A stretch of 64,000 nt of DNA from an uncultured Woeseiaceae bacterium (GTDB lineage: Bacteria; Pseudomonadota; Gammaproteobacteria; Steroidobacterales; Woeseiaceae), in contig CAMYJB010000004.1 of the NCBI GenBank assembly GCA_947258565.1, positions 34,970 through 98,969 on the forward strand. Direction: 5' to 3'. The notes under the pieces were generated by a model, which worked only from the letters and a program-made list of their open reading frames with translations, made no database searches and was not told the origin of the DNA. Numbering within the stretch: the first letter of the stretch is position 1; each line of letters opens with the position of its first letter. Positions 35,430-45,156 of the stretch are shown piece after piece. The position numbers were made by a program, and so were the translations under genes.

Positions 35430-36176
35430 TCAGTCGCTCAGCCACCGCAGCGCGGCGCCGGTCGTATTGTCACTGTAGGGCGAGTTTACGTTCAACGCCT
35501 TGATGCTGAGCGCTTTAAGGTTTTCGCCGAGATTGTTTTCTCCGGGTGCGGCAATCCCGGCAACGTCGTCATCGCTCAGGCCGGACCAGAGTCCGTCGGT
35601 ACAGGCAAGCAGCACGTCGCCCGGCTGCAGACTGTTCTTGTTGGTAATCGACATGTCCGGCACCGGGGCATCACCACCGATACAGCATTCCACGAAATTG
35701 CGCATCGGGTGATCCTGTGCTTCCTCTTCGGTGATGGCGCCTTCCTGGATCAACACCTCGACGTGGCTGTGGTCTCGCGAACGGTCAAGTACCTGCTGGT
35801 CCCGAACCTGGTAAATACGGCTATCTCCGATGTGCGCCCAGTATGCCCCTCCCTCCTGCACCAGACATACGGCGCAGGTCGCGCGGGGCCGGAAGTCCAC
35901 TGCCACTTCGCTGCCGAGGGCCACGACTGCGTCGTGCGCCCGAGCGAGCGCCGTGTAGAGAAACCCATGCGGATCGAACACCGGCAGCGTCGAGGACATG
36001 AACATGTCCTGTACGATCTTCAGGCCGGTTTCGGCGGCACGGGCGCCGTCGGAGTGCCCCCCCATGCCGTCGAAAACCAGCATGATTGCAGCCTCATCCG
36101 CAACGATGACGGCAGCACGATCCTGGTTGTCCTGCCTGTCGCCGAGTGCGGAAACTTTTGCGTATTCGACCTGCAT
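35430..36176 (-). CDS. PP2C-family serine/threonine phosphatase
   Basis: A 248-residue PPM phosphatase. The metal-binding residues appear in 'GDRQDNQDRAAVI' (Asp19), 'MLVFDGMGGHSDG' (Asp36-Gly37), 'LLACTDGLWSGLSDDDV' and 'SDNTTGAALRW' near the end. Arg13 near the N-terminus provides the phosphate contact. It should dephosphorylate phospho-Ser/Thr proteins with Mn2+ or Mg2+. Many homologues sit beside a serine/threonine kinase or a type VI secretion locus; neither is present here, so the partner kinase lies elsewhere. It is divergent from yicC. Confidence 0.9.
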   Translation of the reverse strand: MQVEYAKVSALGDRQDNQDRAAVIVADEAAIMLVFDGMGGHSDGARAAETGLKIVQDMFMSSTLPVFDPHGFLYTALARAHDAVVALGSEVAVDFRPRATCAVCLVQEGGAYWAHIGDSRIYQVRDQQVLDRSRDHSHVEVLIQEGAITEEEAQDHPMRNFVECCIGGDAPVPDMSITNKNSLQPGDVLLACTDGLWSGLSDDDVAGIAAPGENNLGENLKALSIKALNVNSPYSDNTTGAALRWLSD

Positions 36177-36301
36177 AGTGGGGTGCGCTTAGAATGTTCG
36201 GCTGCCGAGACGTACCACGGTCCCGCGTAATGGGGCGGAAGTATGCCCGCTCTTCTTCTCAGAAAACGTGATCAATACGTCACAACCGGAGACAGTTGCC
36301 A

Positions 36302-37168
36302 ATGTTACACAGTATGACAGGCTTTGCGCGTGAATCCGCCGACGCGGAAATCGGCGCACTAACCTGGGAAATACGCGCGGTGAACCATCGTTATCTCGAC
36401 GTGCAGTTCAAACTCCCGGACGAAATGCGTGCCCACGAGCAGGCTTTCCGGCAGGCGGTCGCCGCGAAGGTGAATCGCGGCAAAGTCGAATGTTCATTGC
36501 ATTTTCGCCGCGCGTTCGACCGCCAGGCAGAACTGCAAATCAACAAGGAACTCGTCGAGCTGATCGGCAAGCGCATCAAGCAAATGTCCGCGGCGCTGCC
36601 GGCAACCGGCGCGGTCAATCCGTTCGACGTATTGCGCTGGCCGGGCGTCGTCGAACAGGCGGGACTCGAAGCGGAGCCACTGTTCGCGGCGGCCCTGCCG
36701 TTGCTCGAAAAAACGCTCACAGCAATCCGCTCCATGCGCGCAAGCGAGGGTGCCCGCATAGCCGAAATGCTCGAATCCCGCTGCGCCGACATCGCTGCCC
36801 TGTCCAAATCGGTACGGGCACGCATGCCCGAAGTCCTCGAAGCGGTGCGCGCGAAACAGCGCGAGCGCATCGACAAGCTCGACATCGACGCCGATCCCGC
36901 CAGGCTCGAAACGGAACTCGCGCTGATCGCCCAGAAACTCGACGTGGACGAGGAACTCGACCGGCTCGACAGTCACCTCATCGAGATACGTGACATCGTG
37001 ACACGCGACGAACCCGTGGGCCGGCGTCTCGACTTCCTGATGCAGGAACTGAACCGTGAAGCAAACACGCTCGCGTCGAAATCCAATGACACGGAGACGA
37101 CGCGGGCATCCGTCGAATTGAAAGTATTGATCGAGCAGATGCGCGAACAGATACAGAACGTCGAATAA
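36302..37168 (+). CDS. yicC: YicC family endoribonuclease
   Basis: A 288-residue protein that opens 'MLHSMTGFARESADAEIGALTWEIRAVNHRYLDVQFKLPDEMR', the conserved YicC N-terminal domain. It ends with the DUF1732 region ('EPVGRRLDFLMQELNREANTLASKSNDTETTRASVELKVLIEQMREQIQN'). YicC proteins have been shown to cut RNA as ring-shaped endoribonucleases and to affect small-RNA turnover. The ATG at 36302 has GGAG ten bases upstream. An upstream TTG two codons earlier is less likely. It is followed by gmk after 8 bases. Confidence 0.92.
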   Translation: MLHSMTGFARESADAEIGALTWEIRAVNHRYLDVQFKLPDEMRAHEQAFRQAVAAKVNRGKVECSLHFRRAFDRQAELQINKELVELIGKRIKQMSAALPATGAVNPFDVLRWPGVVEQAGLEAEPLFAAALPLLEKTLTAIRSMRASEGARIAEMLESRCADIAALSKSVRARMPEVLEAVRAKQRERIDKLDIDADPARLETELALIAQKLDVDEELDRLDSHLIEIRDIVTRDEPVGRRLDFLMQELNREANTLASKSNDTETTRASVELKVLIEQMREQIQNVE

Positions 37169-37176
37169 GCTGCAAC

Positions 37177-37797
37177 ATGTCCATCACACCTGCCCGATTA
37201 TTCGTTATCGCCGCACCGTCCGGCGCCGGCAAGACGACACTCGTAAAAGCGCTGACGACACGCAACCCCGATCTCCGGTTTTCGATTTCTTACACGACAC
37301 GGCCGAAGCGCCGCAACGAGGCGCACACCGTCGACTACCTGTTCGTCGACAAGGATGAATTCGATCGGCTTCGCGCCGGGGGCGCGTTACTCGAATCGGC
37401 AGAAGTGTTCGACAATTCTTACGGAACCAGCCGCGAGCAGGTCGAGAAGCATCTGGACGACGGACATCATGTGATCCTCGAGATCGACTGGCAGGGTGCC
37501 CGGCAGGTGCGCGCCGCGATGCCCGACTGCGTTACCGTGTTCATCCTGCCGCCGTCACGGGAGGAACTGGAACGGCGGCTGCGCAGCCGCGGAACCGACA
37601 CGGACGCCGTGATCGAGCGGCGATTGCGCGATGCACTCTCCGACATGTCGCACTGGGACGAGTTCGACCACGTGATATTCAACGACGACCTCGACCAGGC
37701 CGTGGCGGACCTCGAGGCCGTTCTGGCCGGGCGCGGCGAGGCGAACGCGACGACCCATCCCGACGTTCGCGAGGCCGTCGACAAATTGCTCCGCTAG
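37177..37797 (+). CDS. gmk: Guanylate kinase
   Basis: A 206-residue kinase with a P-loop at residues 14-21 (PSGAGKTT after IAA), the GMP-binding segment 'RFSISYTTRPKRRNEAHTVDYLFVDKDEFDRL' and 'ILEIDWQGARQVR', the family signature. It converts GMP to GDP with ATP. Position between yicC and rpoZ is the standard order. Its GDP product feeds the GTP pool from which SpoT, encoded next, makes (p)ppGpp. Confidence 0.97.
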   Translation: MSITPARLFVIAAPSGAGKTTLVKALTTRNPDLRFSISYTTRPKRRNEAHTVDYLFVDKDEFDRLRAGGALLESAEVFDNSYGTSREQVEKHLDDGHHVILEIDWQGARQVRAAMPDCVTVFILPPSREELERRLRSRGTDTDAVIERRLRDALSDMSHWDEFDHVIFNDDLDQAVADLEAVLAGRGEANATTHPDVREAVDKLLR

Positions 37798-37820
37798 ACT
37801 CTCAGGCCACTCGCATTCCT

Positions 37821-37902
37821 TTTCTCGTCATGGTTGACCAGCGACGTCCTGTCGCAGGCCCTCCGGGCGCGCAAGCGCGTTCGTCGCGGTTCGAGAACCG
37901 CT
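37821..37902 (-). repeat. Long-hairpin repeat, copy D (truncated, reversed), plus a REP-type palindrome
   Basis: On the minus strand, 37879-37821 reads as the right half of copy B: CGCGCTTGCGCGCCC, then GCGACAGGACGTCGCTGGTC, then AACCATGACGAGAAA. The left end (CGACCGAAGTAAAG) is missing. Immediately beyond lies CGGTTCGAGAACCG (37887-37900), a perfect palindrome also present at 53330-53343. The 256-base gap between gmk and rpoZ holds this element, an AT-rich stretch (GATAACTTTTGGTTATAAC, near 37936-37954) that may be the rpoZ promoter, and nothing else recognised. Confidence 0.78.
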
Positions 37903-38053
37903 GCTACAGCACGATAGGGCGACCCGCAGAATCGATAACTTTTGGTTATAACGGCTGGATATCGCGCCGCCCCTTGCGCTACGCTGCGCGGCCTCGTTTG
38001 AATCAATGCGTTCGGTGGCCATTGCCGCCGAATATGAGAAGGGAACCCCATAA

Positions 38054-38338
38054 ATGGCCAGAATTACCGTCGAAGACTGCCTCGAAAACATCGACAACAT
38101 CTTCGAGATGGTGCTCGTTGCCGCCAAGCGGGCGCGGCGCATAGCGCATGGCGCCGACCCCATGGTCGAACTCGAGAACGACAAGCCGACGGTTATCGCG
38201 CTGCGCGAAATCGCGGACGGTCACGTAACGCCGGCTATCCTCGACGAGATCGACCAGCCGCCGGCAGACGACCTGCTGCAGTCCTCCGACGCGGGCGACG
38301 ACATACTTCCGGTTCGCGGTATTTCGATCGGCGACTGA
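38054..38338 (+). CDS. rpoZ: RNA polymerase omega subunit
   Basis: A 94-residue protein starting '[33 protein letters not shown]', with '[18 protein letters not shown]' following. These are the conserved contacts of omega with the beta-prime subunit. It supports RNA polymerase assembly and, in E. coli, forms part of a ppGpp-binding site. That matches its place directly before spoT, 37 bases apart. Confidence 0.97.
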   Translation: MARITVEDCLENIDNIFEMVLVAAKRARRIAHGADPMVELENDKPTVIALREIADGHVTPAILDEIDQPPADDLLQSSDAGDDILPVRGISIGD

Positions 38339-38344
38339 CGCTCT

Positions 38345-38364
38345 ACCCGCGGCTTTTCGCGGGT
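38345..38364 (+). terminator. Hairpin between rpoZ and spoT, possible attenuator
   Basis: ACCCGCG (38345-38351) pairs with CGCGGGT (38358-38364) around GCTTTT. There is no T-run after the stem, so complete termination is unlikely. The stem ends 11 bases before the spoT ATG and would compete with its ribosome-binding region (no clear Shine-Dalgarno is seen elsewhere), so it may limit spoT translation. Confidence 0.45.
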
Positions 38365-38375
38365 ATGATTGGCGT

Positions 38376-40532
38376 ATGGACTACGCCGCCACCATATTGG
38401 CCAAGCTGCCGGGCGCGTCGAAGCGCGACCATGGCATGCGGCATCTCGTGGACACGCTGCAGACGTATTTGCCACAGGAGCAGATCGATACGGTCGTGCG
38501 CGCCTACGAGTTCGGCGCGGCGGCGCACGAAGGACAGACCCGCAAAACCGGTGAACCGTACATTTCCCACCCGGTCGCCGTCGCGCAGTCGCTGGCCGAG
38601 ATGTACCTCGATTCCGAGGCCATCATGGCGGCGATACTGCACGATACCGTCGAAGACACCGACGCCACCCTCGAACAGATAGAACAAGCCTTCGGTCATG
38701 AAGTGGCGCTCCTGGTCGACGGCGTCAGCAAGCTCGATCAAATTCAGTTTCGCTCGCGCGCCGAGGCGCAGGCGGAGAGCTTTCGCAAGATGATGCTGGC
38801 GATGATCGAAGACATTCGGGTCATCCTCGTGAAGCTCGCCGACCGCCTGCACAACATGCAGACGCTCGATGCCATGCCGGCCAGCAAGCGCAAGCGCATC
38901 GCGCGCGAGACGCTCGACATCTATGCGCCCATCGCAAACCGGCTGGGCATCAACCGCTTCAAGGTCGAGCTGGAGGATCTGGGTTTCCGCAACCTGTACC
39001 CGCTGCGCTACCGGGTGTTCGAACGGGCACTGAAGAAAAGCAAGGGCAGCCAGCGCCAGATCGTCAAGCGCATTTCCGACGAACTGATCAAGACACTTGA
39101 AGCGGAGGGCATCCACGGCGAGGTCAACGGCCGGGAGAAGCATCTCTACAGCATCTACAAGAAGATGGCCGAGAAGAAACGCATGCTCTCGGACATCGTC
39201 GACGTCTACGGCTTCCGGATCATCGTGGATGACGTCAGTACCTGTTACAAAGTGCTTGGACTGGTACACGGCCTTTACAAGCCGGTCCCCGGGCGCTTCA
39301 AGGATTACATCGCCATCCCGCGTCTCAACGGATACCAGTCGTTGCATACGACCCTGTTCGGCCCCAAGGGCCTGCCGCTGGAGGTCCAGATTCGCACTCG
39401 GCAGATGGACCGCGTGGCCGAAGCAGGCGTCGCATCGCACTGGCAGTACAAGGCGGAAGACAAGGAGGATGCGACACCGCAACGCCGCGCGCGACAGTGG
39501 CTCGCCAATCTCGCTGAGCTGCAGAAGTCGGGCACCTCGGAAGAGTTCCTGGAAAGCGTCAAGGTCGACCTGTTCCCCGACAAAATCTACGTGTTCACGC
39601 CCAAGGGCGACATCATGCCGTTGCCCAAGGGTTCGACCACGGTCGACTTCGCCTACGCGGTGCACACCGATGTCGGCAACCGCTGCGTGGCGGCCAAGGT
39701 TGATCGCGGTCTCGTGCCGCTGCGCACCGAACTGCACAACGGCGAGACGGTGGAGGTCGTGACGAGTCGCGGCGCGAAACCGAACCCCAACTGGCTTACC
39801 TTCGTCCGCACCGCCAAGGCCAGGACGGCGATTCGCAATCACATGAAGAAGATGCGCTCGGCCGAGTCGATCGATCTCGGCAAGCGCCTGTTGGACCGGG
39901 CGCTGAAGGATCTCGACTCGTCGCTGCGCAAAGTCGGCAAGGTCCGCATGAAAGCGGCCCTCGAAGAACTGGGCCTGAACAACACCGCCGAGCTGTTCGA
40001 ACAGCTCGGCCTGGGCGAGCGGCTGGCGCCGCTCACTGCACGGATGCTGCTCGGCATAGACGAGGAAGGCCGCACTGAGCCGAGCCACGCCAGCCTGACG
40101 ATCGCCGGTACCGAGGGCATGGTGGTGAGCTACGCAAAATGCTGCTATCCGATACCGGGCGACGACATCATGGGCTACCTGAGCTCCGGTCGCGGCGTCG
40201 TGGTCCACCGCAACACCTGCGGCAACCTCTCGAACTTCCGCAAGCACTCGGAAAAATGGATCGCCTGCAGCTGGGAGAAGGACATCGATCGCGAGTTCGC
40301 GAGCCAGATAAAGGTCGAGACGATCAACAAGCCGGGTGTGCTTGCCGAAGTGGCGGCCACGATCGGCGACTCGGGTTCCAACATCGAGCAGGTCGAAGTC
40401 ATAGGCCGGCACGATGATTGTTCGGTCCTCTCTTTCCTCATCAAGGTTAAGGATCGAAAGCATCTTGCACGCATCCTGCGTGACGTACGCAACATGCATA
40501 ACGTCGTGCGCGTTGCCAGGGACTGCGCCTGA
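38376..40532 (+). CDS. spoT: Bifunctional (p)ppGpp synthetase/hydrolase SpoT
   Basis: A 718-residue RelA/SpoT protein. The hydrolase domain has intact metal residues: His51, His65 and '[10 protein letters not shown]' (His89-Asp90, Glu93-Asp94). The synthetase domain includes '[52 protein letters not shown]' and '[10 protein letters not shown]'. The TGS domain ('[34 protein letters not shown]'), a helical/zinc-finger region with '[16 protein letters not shown]' and a C-terminal ACT domain complete it. The intact HD site indicates a real hydrolase, as in SpoT rather than RelA. It sets alarmone levels under starvation. Confidence 0.97.
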   Translation: MDYAATILAKLPGASKRDHGMRHLVDTLQTYLPQEQIDTVVRAYEFGAAAHEGQTRKTGEPYISHPVAVAQSLAEMYLDSEAIMAAILHDTVEDTDATLEQIEQAFGHEVALLVDGVSKLDQIQFRSRAEAQAESFRKMMLAMIEDIRVILVKLADRLHNMQTLDAMPASKRKRIARETLDIYAPIANRLGINRFKVELEDLGFRNLYPLRYRVFERALKKSKGSQRQIVKRISDELIKTLEAEGIHGEVNGREKHLYSIYKKMAEKKRMLSDIVDVYGFRIIVDDVSTCYKVLGLVHGLYKPVPGRFKDYIAIPRLNGYQSLHTTLFGPKGLPLEVQIRTRQMDRVAEAGVASHWQYKAEDKEDATPQRRARQWLANLAELQKSGTSEEFLESVKVDLFPDKIYVFTPKGDIMPLPKGSTTVDFAYAVHTDVGNRCVAAKVDRGLVPLRTELHNGETVEVVTSRGAKPNPNWLTFVRTAKARTAIRNHMKKMRSAESIDLGKRLLDRALKDLDSSLRKVGKVRMKAALEELGLNNTAELFEQLGLGERLAPLTARMLLGIDEEGRTEPSHASLTIAGTEGMVVSYAKCCYPIPGDDIMGYLSSGRGVVVHRNTCGNLSNFRKHSEKWIACSWEKDIDREFASQIKVETINKPGVLAEVAATIGDSGSNIEQVEVIGRHDDCSVLSFLIKVKDRKHLARILRDVRNMHNVVRVARDCA

Positions 40533-40551
40533 CCAAAGACGAAGAGCACTC

Positions 40552-40944
40552 ATGAGCAAAGCAGCGATTCACACAAATACCGCGCCAGCAGCAATTGGTA
40601 CCTACTCCCAGGCGATCGAAGCGAACGGTCTCGTGTTCCTGTCCGGCCAGATTCCCCTCGATCCCGCAACGATGGAGGTCGTCGACGGTGACTTCGAGGC
40701 CCGCGCCAGGCGGGTATTCGACAACCTCGCCGCAGTTGCAGTGGCGGCGGGCGGGACGCTCGACGATGTCGTCAAGCTGACGGTGTTCCTGACCGACCTC
40801 GGCAATTTCGCGACGGTGAATGCCGTCATGGAAGATTACTTCCACAAGCCGTTCCCGGCGCGCGCGGCCGTCGGCGTCGCGTCGCTGCCCAAGGGAGTCG
40901 ACGTCGAGGCGGACGCAATCCTTGCCTTGAACCCCCCGTTGTAG
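40552..40944 (+). CDS. ridA: RidA family enamine/imine deaminase
   Basis: A 130-residue YjgF/RidA protein: '[36 protein letters not shown]' and '[25 protein letters not shown]...[24 protein letters not shown]'. The Arg in FPARAAV and the C-terminal Glu (VEADAI) are the residues that bind the imine carboxylate. It hydrolyses reactive 2-aminoacrylate-type intermediates made by PLP enzymes. The ATG at 40552 follows spoT by 19 bases, which is the common gammaproteobacterial order spoT-ridA-recG. Confidence 0.95.
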   Translation: MSKAAIHTNTAPAAIGTYSQAIEANGLVFLSGQIPLDPATMEVVDGDFEARARRVFDNLAAVAVAAGGTLDDVVKLTVFLTDLGNFATVNAVMEDYFHKPFPARAAVGVASLPKGVDVEADAILALNPPL

Positions 40945-40981
40945 GGCTGAAGAGGCGAGGCGACGAAGTGCCACTGCCAAG

Positions 40982-43060
40982 GTGACATCCGCGCTCGATG
41001 CACCGCTGACCACGCTCGCCGGCGTGGGGCCGGCGCTTGCAAAGAAACTCGAACGGCTGAACCTGCACCGCGTCGAGGACCTCCTGTTCCTGCTGCCGCT
41101 GCGTTACGAAGACCGCACGCAGCTGGTAAAGCTCGGCGCGCTCGTGCCGGGGGAGCGCTGCCTGGTGACGGGCGAGGTGCTGCTGGCAGAGATCGCGTAT
41201 CGCGGCCGCCGCAACCTCCTGGTCCGCATCGGTGACGGCAGCGGCCAGCTCACCCTGCGGTTTTTCCATTTTTCGCGCAGCCAGCAGGCGCAGTTTCAGG
41301 CGGGCGCGCGAGTCACCTGTTTCGGCGAGGTGCGCAAAGGTCGCGCGGGCTTCGAAATGATCCACCCCGAATACCGACTGTTGCGCGCCGGCCAGGATCC
41401 GGCCGTCGACGACTCGCTCACGCCGATCTACCCGGCGACCGAGGGCGTCCAGCAGGGACGGCTGCGTAATCTCACCGGACAGGCCCTGAATGGCATGCGG
41501 CGCACACCGCCGCAGGAGCTGCTGCCCGATGCAATACGCCGGGAGCTGGCGATGCCCTCCCTGGCCGCGGCGATTCAGTACCTGCACCGGCCGCCGCCCG
41601 ACGCGGACGTCGCGCTGATGGTGGCGGGCCGCCACCCTTGCCAGCAGCGCCTCGCCTTCGAAGAGCTGCTCGCCCACTACCTCAGTCTCAAGAACCTTCG
41701 GGCACTCGCCGACACCGAATCCGCGCCGGCGCTCAGCGGTGGACAGGGACAGGTCGACGCGTTCATCGACACGCTGCCGTTTCGCCTGACGGGCGCCCAA
41801 CAGCGCGTTACGGAAGAAATCCTCGGCGACATGGGGGCGCCCCATCCGATGATGCGCCTGATTCAGGGCGACGTAGGGTCGGGCAAGACCGTCGTTGCCG
41901 CAATCGCCTGCCTCAAGGCAGTGGCATGCGGCGTGCAGACGGCGATCATGGCGCCGACCGAGTTGCTCGCCGAGCAACACTGGCGCAGCTTCTCCGACTG
42001 GTTCCAGCCGATCGGCCTCGAACCGGCGTGGCTAGCCGGCAGCCAGAAGGCGGCGGCGCGCCGCGAAGCGCTCGCGTCGATCGCCGACGGCCATGCGCCG
42101 CTGGTCGTCGGCACGCATGCGCTGTTCCAGGAGGGCGTCAGCTTTCACAAGTTGGGGCTCGTCGTTATCGATGAGCAACATCGTTTCGGCGTGCATCAGC
42201 GCATGGCGCTGAGAGAGAAAGGTAGCGGCGACGACGGCTATCCTCACCAGCTCGTCATGACGGCGACCCCGATCCCCCGCACGCTGGCGATGGCCGCGTA
42301 CGCCGATCTCGACGTTTCCATCATCGACGAGCTGCCCCCCGGTCGGCAGCCCGTCAAGACAGTCGCCATCCCCGAAACGCGCCGCGACGAAATCATCGAG
42401 CGAGTGCGGGCTGCGTGTGAAACCGGGCAACAGGCTTACTGGGTGTGTCCGCTGATCGAGGAATCGGAGGTGCTCGACTACGAGGCAGCGGAAGCCAGTT
42501 ACGAGATGCTCACCGCCGCGCTGCCGGAACTGCGCGTCGGCCTCGTGCACGGCCGGATGCGTCCCGCGGAGAAAGAGCGCGGCATGCGCGCATTCAAGGA
42601 AGGCCTGATCCAGCTGCTGGTGGCAACGACGGTGATCGAGGTCGGCGTGGACGTGCCGAATGCAAGCCTCATGATCATCGAGAATGCCGAGCGCATGGGA
42701 TTGTCGCAGCTGCACCAGCTGCGCGGCAGGGTCGGCCGCGGGGCAGCGCAAAGTCACTGCGTGCTGGTGTATAAGCCGCCGCTCGGTGCGGCCGCGAAGA
42801 CGCGCCTGGCCGTGCTGCGCGATACCAACGACGGTTTCGTCGTCGCGCAGCGCGACCTCGAGCTGCGCGGCCCCGGGGAGCTGCTGGGCACGCGCCAGAC
42901 CGGCCTGCCCGACTATCGCATCGCGAACCTCATCCGCGACGCCGAACTGATGCCCAAGGTCCAGCTCGTTGCGGAACGAATCACGCGTGATGCGCCGGCA
43001 GAAAGCGCGGCAATCATACGCCGCTGGCTGGGTGACGCCGGGCGCTACGGCAAGGTCTAG
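40982..43060 (+). CDS. recG: ATP-dependent DNA helicase RecG
   Basis: A 692-residue superfamily 2 helicase. The N-terminal wedge/OB domain ('RYEDRTQLVKLGALVPGERCLVTGEVL') binds branched DNA. The motor has Walker A (GDVGSGKTVVA), the DEQH box ('VVIDEQHRFGVHQR'), motif III (MTATPIPRTL) and a C-terminal motor with 'QLHQLRGRVGRG'. It remodels stalled replication forks and Holliday junctions. Translation appears to start at a GTG at 40982 ('MTSALDAPLTTLAGVGPALAKKL'). A clear ribosome site is not obvious. It follows ridA by 37 bases. Confidence 0.96.
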   Translation: MTSALDAPLTTLAGVGPALAKKLERLNLHRVEDLLFLLPLRYEDRTQLVKLGALVPGERCLVTGEVLLAEIAYRGRRNLLVRIGDGSGQLTLRFFHFSRSQQAQFQAGARVTCFGEVRKGRAGFEMIHPEYRLLRAGQDPAVDDSLTPIYPATEGVQQGRLRNLTGQALNGMRRTPPQELLPDAIRRELAMPSLAAAIQYLHRPPPDADVALMVAGRHPCQQRLAFEELLAHYLSLKNLRALADTESAPALSGGQGQVDAFIDTLPFRLTGAQQRVTEEILGDMGAPHPMMRLIQGDVGSGKTVVAAIACLKAVACGVQTAIMAPTELLAEQHWRSFSDWFQPIGLEPAWLAGSQKAAARREALASIADGHAPLVVGTHALFQEGVSFHKLGLVVIDEQHRFGVHQRMALREKGSGDDGYPHQLVMTATPIPRTLAMAAYADLDVSIIDELPPGRQPVKTVAIPETRRDEIIERVRAACETGQQAYWVCPLIEESEVLDYEAAEASYEMLTAALPELRVGLVHGRMRPAEKERGMRAFKEGLIQLLVATTVIEVGVDVPNASLMIIENAERMGLSQLHQLRGRVGRGAAQSHCVLVYKPPLGAAAKTRLAVLRDTNDGFVVAQRDLELRGPGELLGTRQTGLPDYRIANLIRDAELMPKVQLVAERITRDAPAESAAIIRRWLGDAGRYGKV

Positions 43061-43124
43061 AGGCGACCTCGACATTGCCCGTGGCCGCTATATGCTGCAC
43101 CCCGCTTCTGGTAACCTCGCCGCG

Positions 43125-44018
43125 ATGAAATTCCTGGTCGGCAATTTCGCTCCCGATATCGTTTCCCAGCTGCGCAACTACGCCAAGCTGATGCGCCTGG
43201 ACAGGCCCATCGGCATCTGGCTGCTGCTCTGGCCGACCCTGTGGGCGCTGTGGCTTGCCGGCGAAGGCCATCCGGACCCCGGCCTGTTCGTCGTGTTCGT
43301 GCTCGGCGTCGTCGTCATGCGGTCCGCCGGCTGCGTGCTCAACGACTACGTCGACCGCAACATCGACCCCTACGTCGAGCGCACGCGCACCCGGCCGATC
43401 GCGTCGGGTGCGGTGTTGCCGATGGAGGCGTTGACGCTGTTTGCGGCGCTTGGCTTTATCGCCGTCGGCCTCGCCTCCATGCTGAACCGGCCCGCACAGT
43501 TGCTCGCCGTCGTCGCGGCAGCGTTGACGATCGCTTACCCGTTTTTCAAACGCTTCGTGTCGATACCGCAGTTCATCCTCGGTGCAGCATTCGGCTGGGC
43601 AGCGCCCATGGCGTTCGCTGCGCACACGGGGGGCACGCCGCAGCTGGCCTGGCTGGTATTCGGCGCCACGCTCATATGGGCCGTCATCTACGACACCTTC
43701 TACGCGATGGTCGACCGGGAAGACGACCGCAAGGTCGGCGTCAAGTCGACCGCCCTCCTGTTCGGCGACATGGACCTGTTCGTGATCGCGGGTCTGCAGC
43801 TGGTCATGATCATCGCCCTGGTGCTCATCGGCATGCGCGCCGAACTCGGGCTCTGGTATTTCGGCTCGGTCGCCATCTCAGCGGGCCTGATGCTGTACCA
43901 CCTGTGGCTGGCGCGCAATCGCCAGCCCGCCGGTTGCTTCGCAGCATTCCTGCACAACCGCCACATAGGCATGCTGATATTCATCGGCATCGTGCTGCAC
44001 TACGCGTTCAACCCGTAG
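43125..44018 (+). CDS. ubiA: 4-hydroxybenzoate polyprenyltransferase
   Basis: A 297-residue integral membrane prenyltransferase. The two Asp-rich Mg-diphosphate motifs are 'NDYVDRNIDPYVERTRTRP' and 'YDTFYAMVDREDD'. About eight to nine membrane helices are visible, and the start region 'LRNYAKLMRLDRPIGIWLLLWPTLWALW' is typical of UbiA. It attaches the polyprenyl chain to 4-hydroxybenzoate for ubiquinone, the pool into which the formate dehydrogenase of this window probably delivers electrons. The ATG at 43125 is chosen because it starts just before the conserved region; longer frames overlap recG. Confidence 0.95.
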   Translation: MKFLVGNFAPDIVSQLRNYAKLMRLDRPIGIWLLLWPTLWALWLAGEGHPDPGLFVVFVLGVVVMRSAGCVLNDYVDRNIDPYVERTRTRPIASGAVLPMEALTLFAALGFIAVGLASMLNRPAQLLAVVAAALTIAYPFFKRFVSIPQFILGAAFGWAAPMAFAAHTGGTPQLAWLVFGATLIWAVIYDTFYAMVDREDDRKVGVKSTALLFGDMDLFVIAGLQLVMIIALVLIGMRAELGLWYFGSVAISAGLMLYHLWLARNRQPAGCFAAFLHNRHIGMLIFIGIVLHYAFNP

Positions 44019-44027
44019 CGCCAATCA

Positions 44028-44092
44028 GAAAGGGGACAGTGACTTTAAGTGCCAGGCGTCCCGTCTGGCACTTAAAGTCACTGTCCCCTTTC
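44028..44092. repeat. Palindromic repeat, dyad family 1, copy 2
   Basis: A perfect 28-base inverted repeat: 44028-44055 and 44065-44092, loop GCGTCCCGT. The arm core GGGGACAGTGACTTTAAGTG continues CCAG and differs from the 2.6 kb copy by one base. It lies exactly between the convergent ubiA (stop at 44018) and moaA (stop at 44094). The arm ends in A-rich/T-rich edges (GAAAGGGG / CCCCTTTC), so it could terminate transcription from both sides. Confidence 0.92.
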
Positions 44093-44093
44093 T

Positions 44094-45125
44094 TCAGCCG
44101 CCGATGTAATACATTTCCGGTTTGTGGATCTCGCGCCCGCGGCGCAGCAACTCGGCGCGTTGTTCGCTGTAGCGGTCCGCTCGTCTCGTCCACGCGCGAT
44201 GAATGATGCTGAACAGCTCTTCGTCGCTGGCGCCGTCCCGCAGCGGCTGCCGCAGGTCGGTACCGGCGGTGGCGAACAGGCAGGTAAACAACTGGCCGTC
44301 GGACGACAGTCGCGCCCGATGACAGCTGCCGCAGAACGGCTCGCTAACCGACGATATGAAGCCGATCTCGCCCTTGCCGTCTTCGTACAGGTAGCGCGTG
44401 GCCACTTCGCCATCGTAGTTACTGCGCTCCGCGCGCAGCGGCCAGCGTTCGCCGATGCGTGCCCGCAGTTCCGCGGACGGCACGGTATCGGACTCCTGCC
44501 AGTGGTTGATGTTGCCAACGTCCATGTACTCGATCATGCGCACGATGACGCCGCTGCCGCGGAATCGCTCGAGCAATCGCAGCACACTCTCGTCGTTGAC
44601 GCCGCGCTGCACGACCGCGTTGAGCTTGATCGGCGTGAGATCAGCCTCCAGCGCGGCATCGATGCCATCGAGGATACGGCCCAGACCGCCGCGTCCCCCG
44701 CTCATTTGCTCGAACACCTTCTCGTCCAGTGAATCGAGACTGACCGTTACGCGATCCAGCCCTGCAGCCTTGAGCCCCGCGGCATGCTGCCCCAGCAGGA
44801 TGCCGTTGGTCGTCAATGCGATCTCCTCGATGTTCGGCAGGGCACGAAGATCGCCGATGAGATCGCCGAGCGCCGGCCGCAGCAGAGGCTCTCCACCGGT
44901 GATACGCAGCTTGCGCACGCCAGCCGCGGTAAACAGGCTGGCGAGACGCACGATCTCGGCAAAATTCAGACGTTCCTTCGTCTTCAGGAACTGGAAATCA
45001 CGGTGATACTTTTCTTCCGGCATGCAGTAGGTGCAGCGGAAGTTACAGCGATCCGTAACGGAAATCCGCAGGTCACGCAGACTGCGACTCATCCGGTCGA
45101 GCAAATGATTCTCCGCCACGCGCAT
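44094..45125 (-). CDS. moaA: GTP 3',8-cyclase (molybdopterin step 1)
   Basis: A 343-residue radical SAM enzyme. The N-terminal cluster motif is CNFRCTYC (Cys27, Cys31, Cys34). The C-terminal cluster region is 'CGSCHRARLSSDGQLFTCLF', and the chain ends with the functional double Gly (YYIGG). It starts pterin synthesis from GTP together with MoaC. MoaC is not in this window. I chose the ATG at 45125, which has GGAG nine bases upstream. A GTG at 45164 would overlap the preceding gene. It is the last gene of the ten-gene tup-moa operon. Confidence 0.96.
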   Translation of the reverse strand: MRVAENHLLDRMSRSLRDLRISVTDRCNFRCTYCMPEEKYHRDFQFLKTKERLNFAEIVRLASLFTAAGVRKLRITGGEPLLRPALGDLIGDLRALPNIEEIALTTNGILLGQHAAGLKAAGLDRVTVSLDSLDEKVFEQMSGGRGGLGRILDGIDAALEADLTPIKLNAVVQRGVNDESVLRLLERFRGSGVIVRMIEYMDVGNINHWQESDTVPSAELRARIGERWPLRAERSNYDGEVATRYLYEDGKGEIGFISSVSEPFCGSCHRARLSSDGQLFTCLFATAGTDLRQPLRDGASDEELFSIIHRAWTRRADRYSEQRAELLRRGREIHKPEMYYIGG

Positions 45126-45156
45126 ACCCGGATTCTCCAATGCTTTGCCGCCCCGT

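Noticed and set aside
38343-40559. 738-codon open frame antisense to the whole of spoT
   Set aside because: Its translation is rich in His, Arg, Val and Asp with no domain pattern, as expected for the complement of a GC-rich gene. SpoT on the other strand has full domains.
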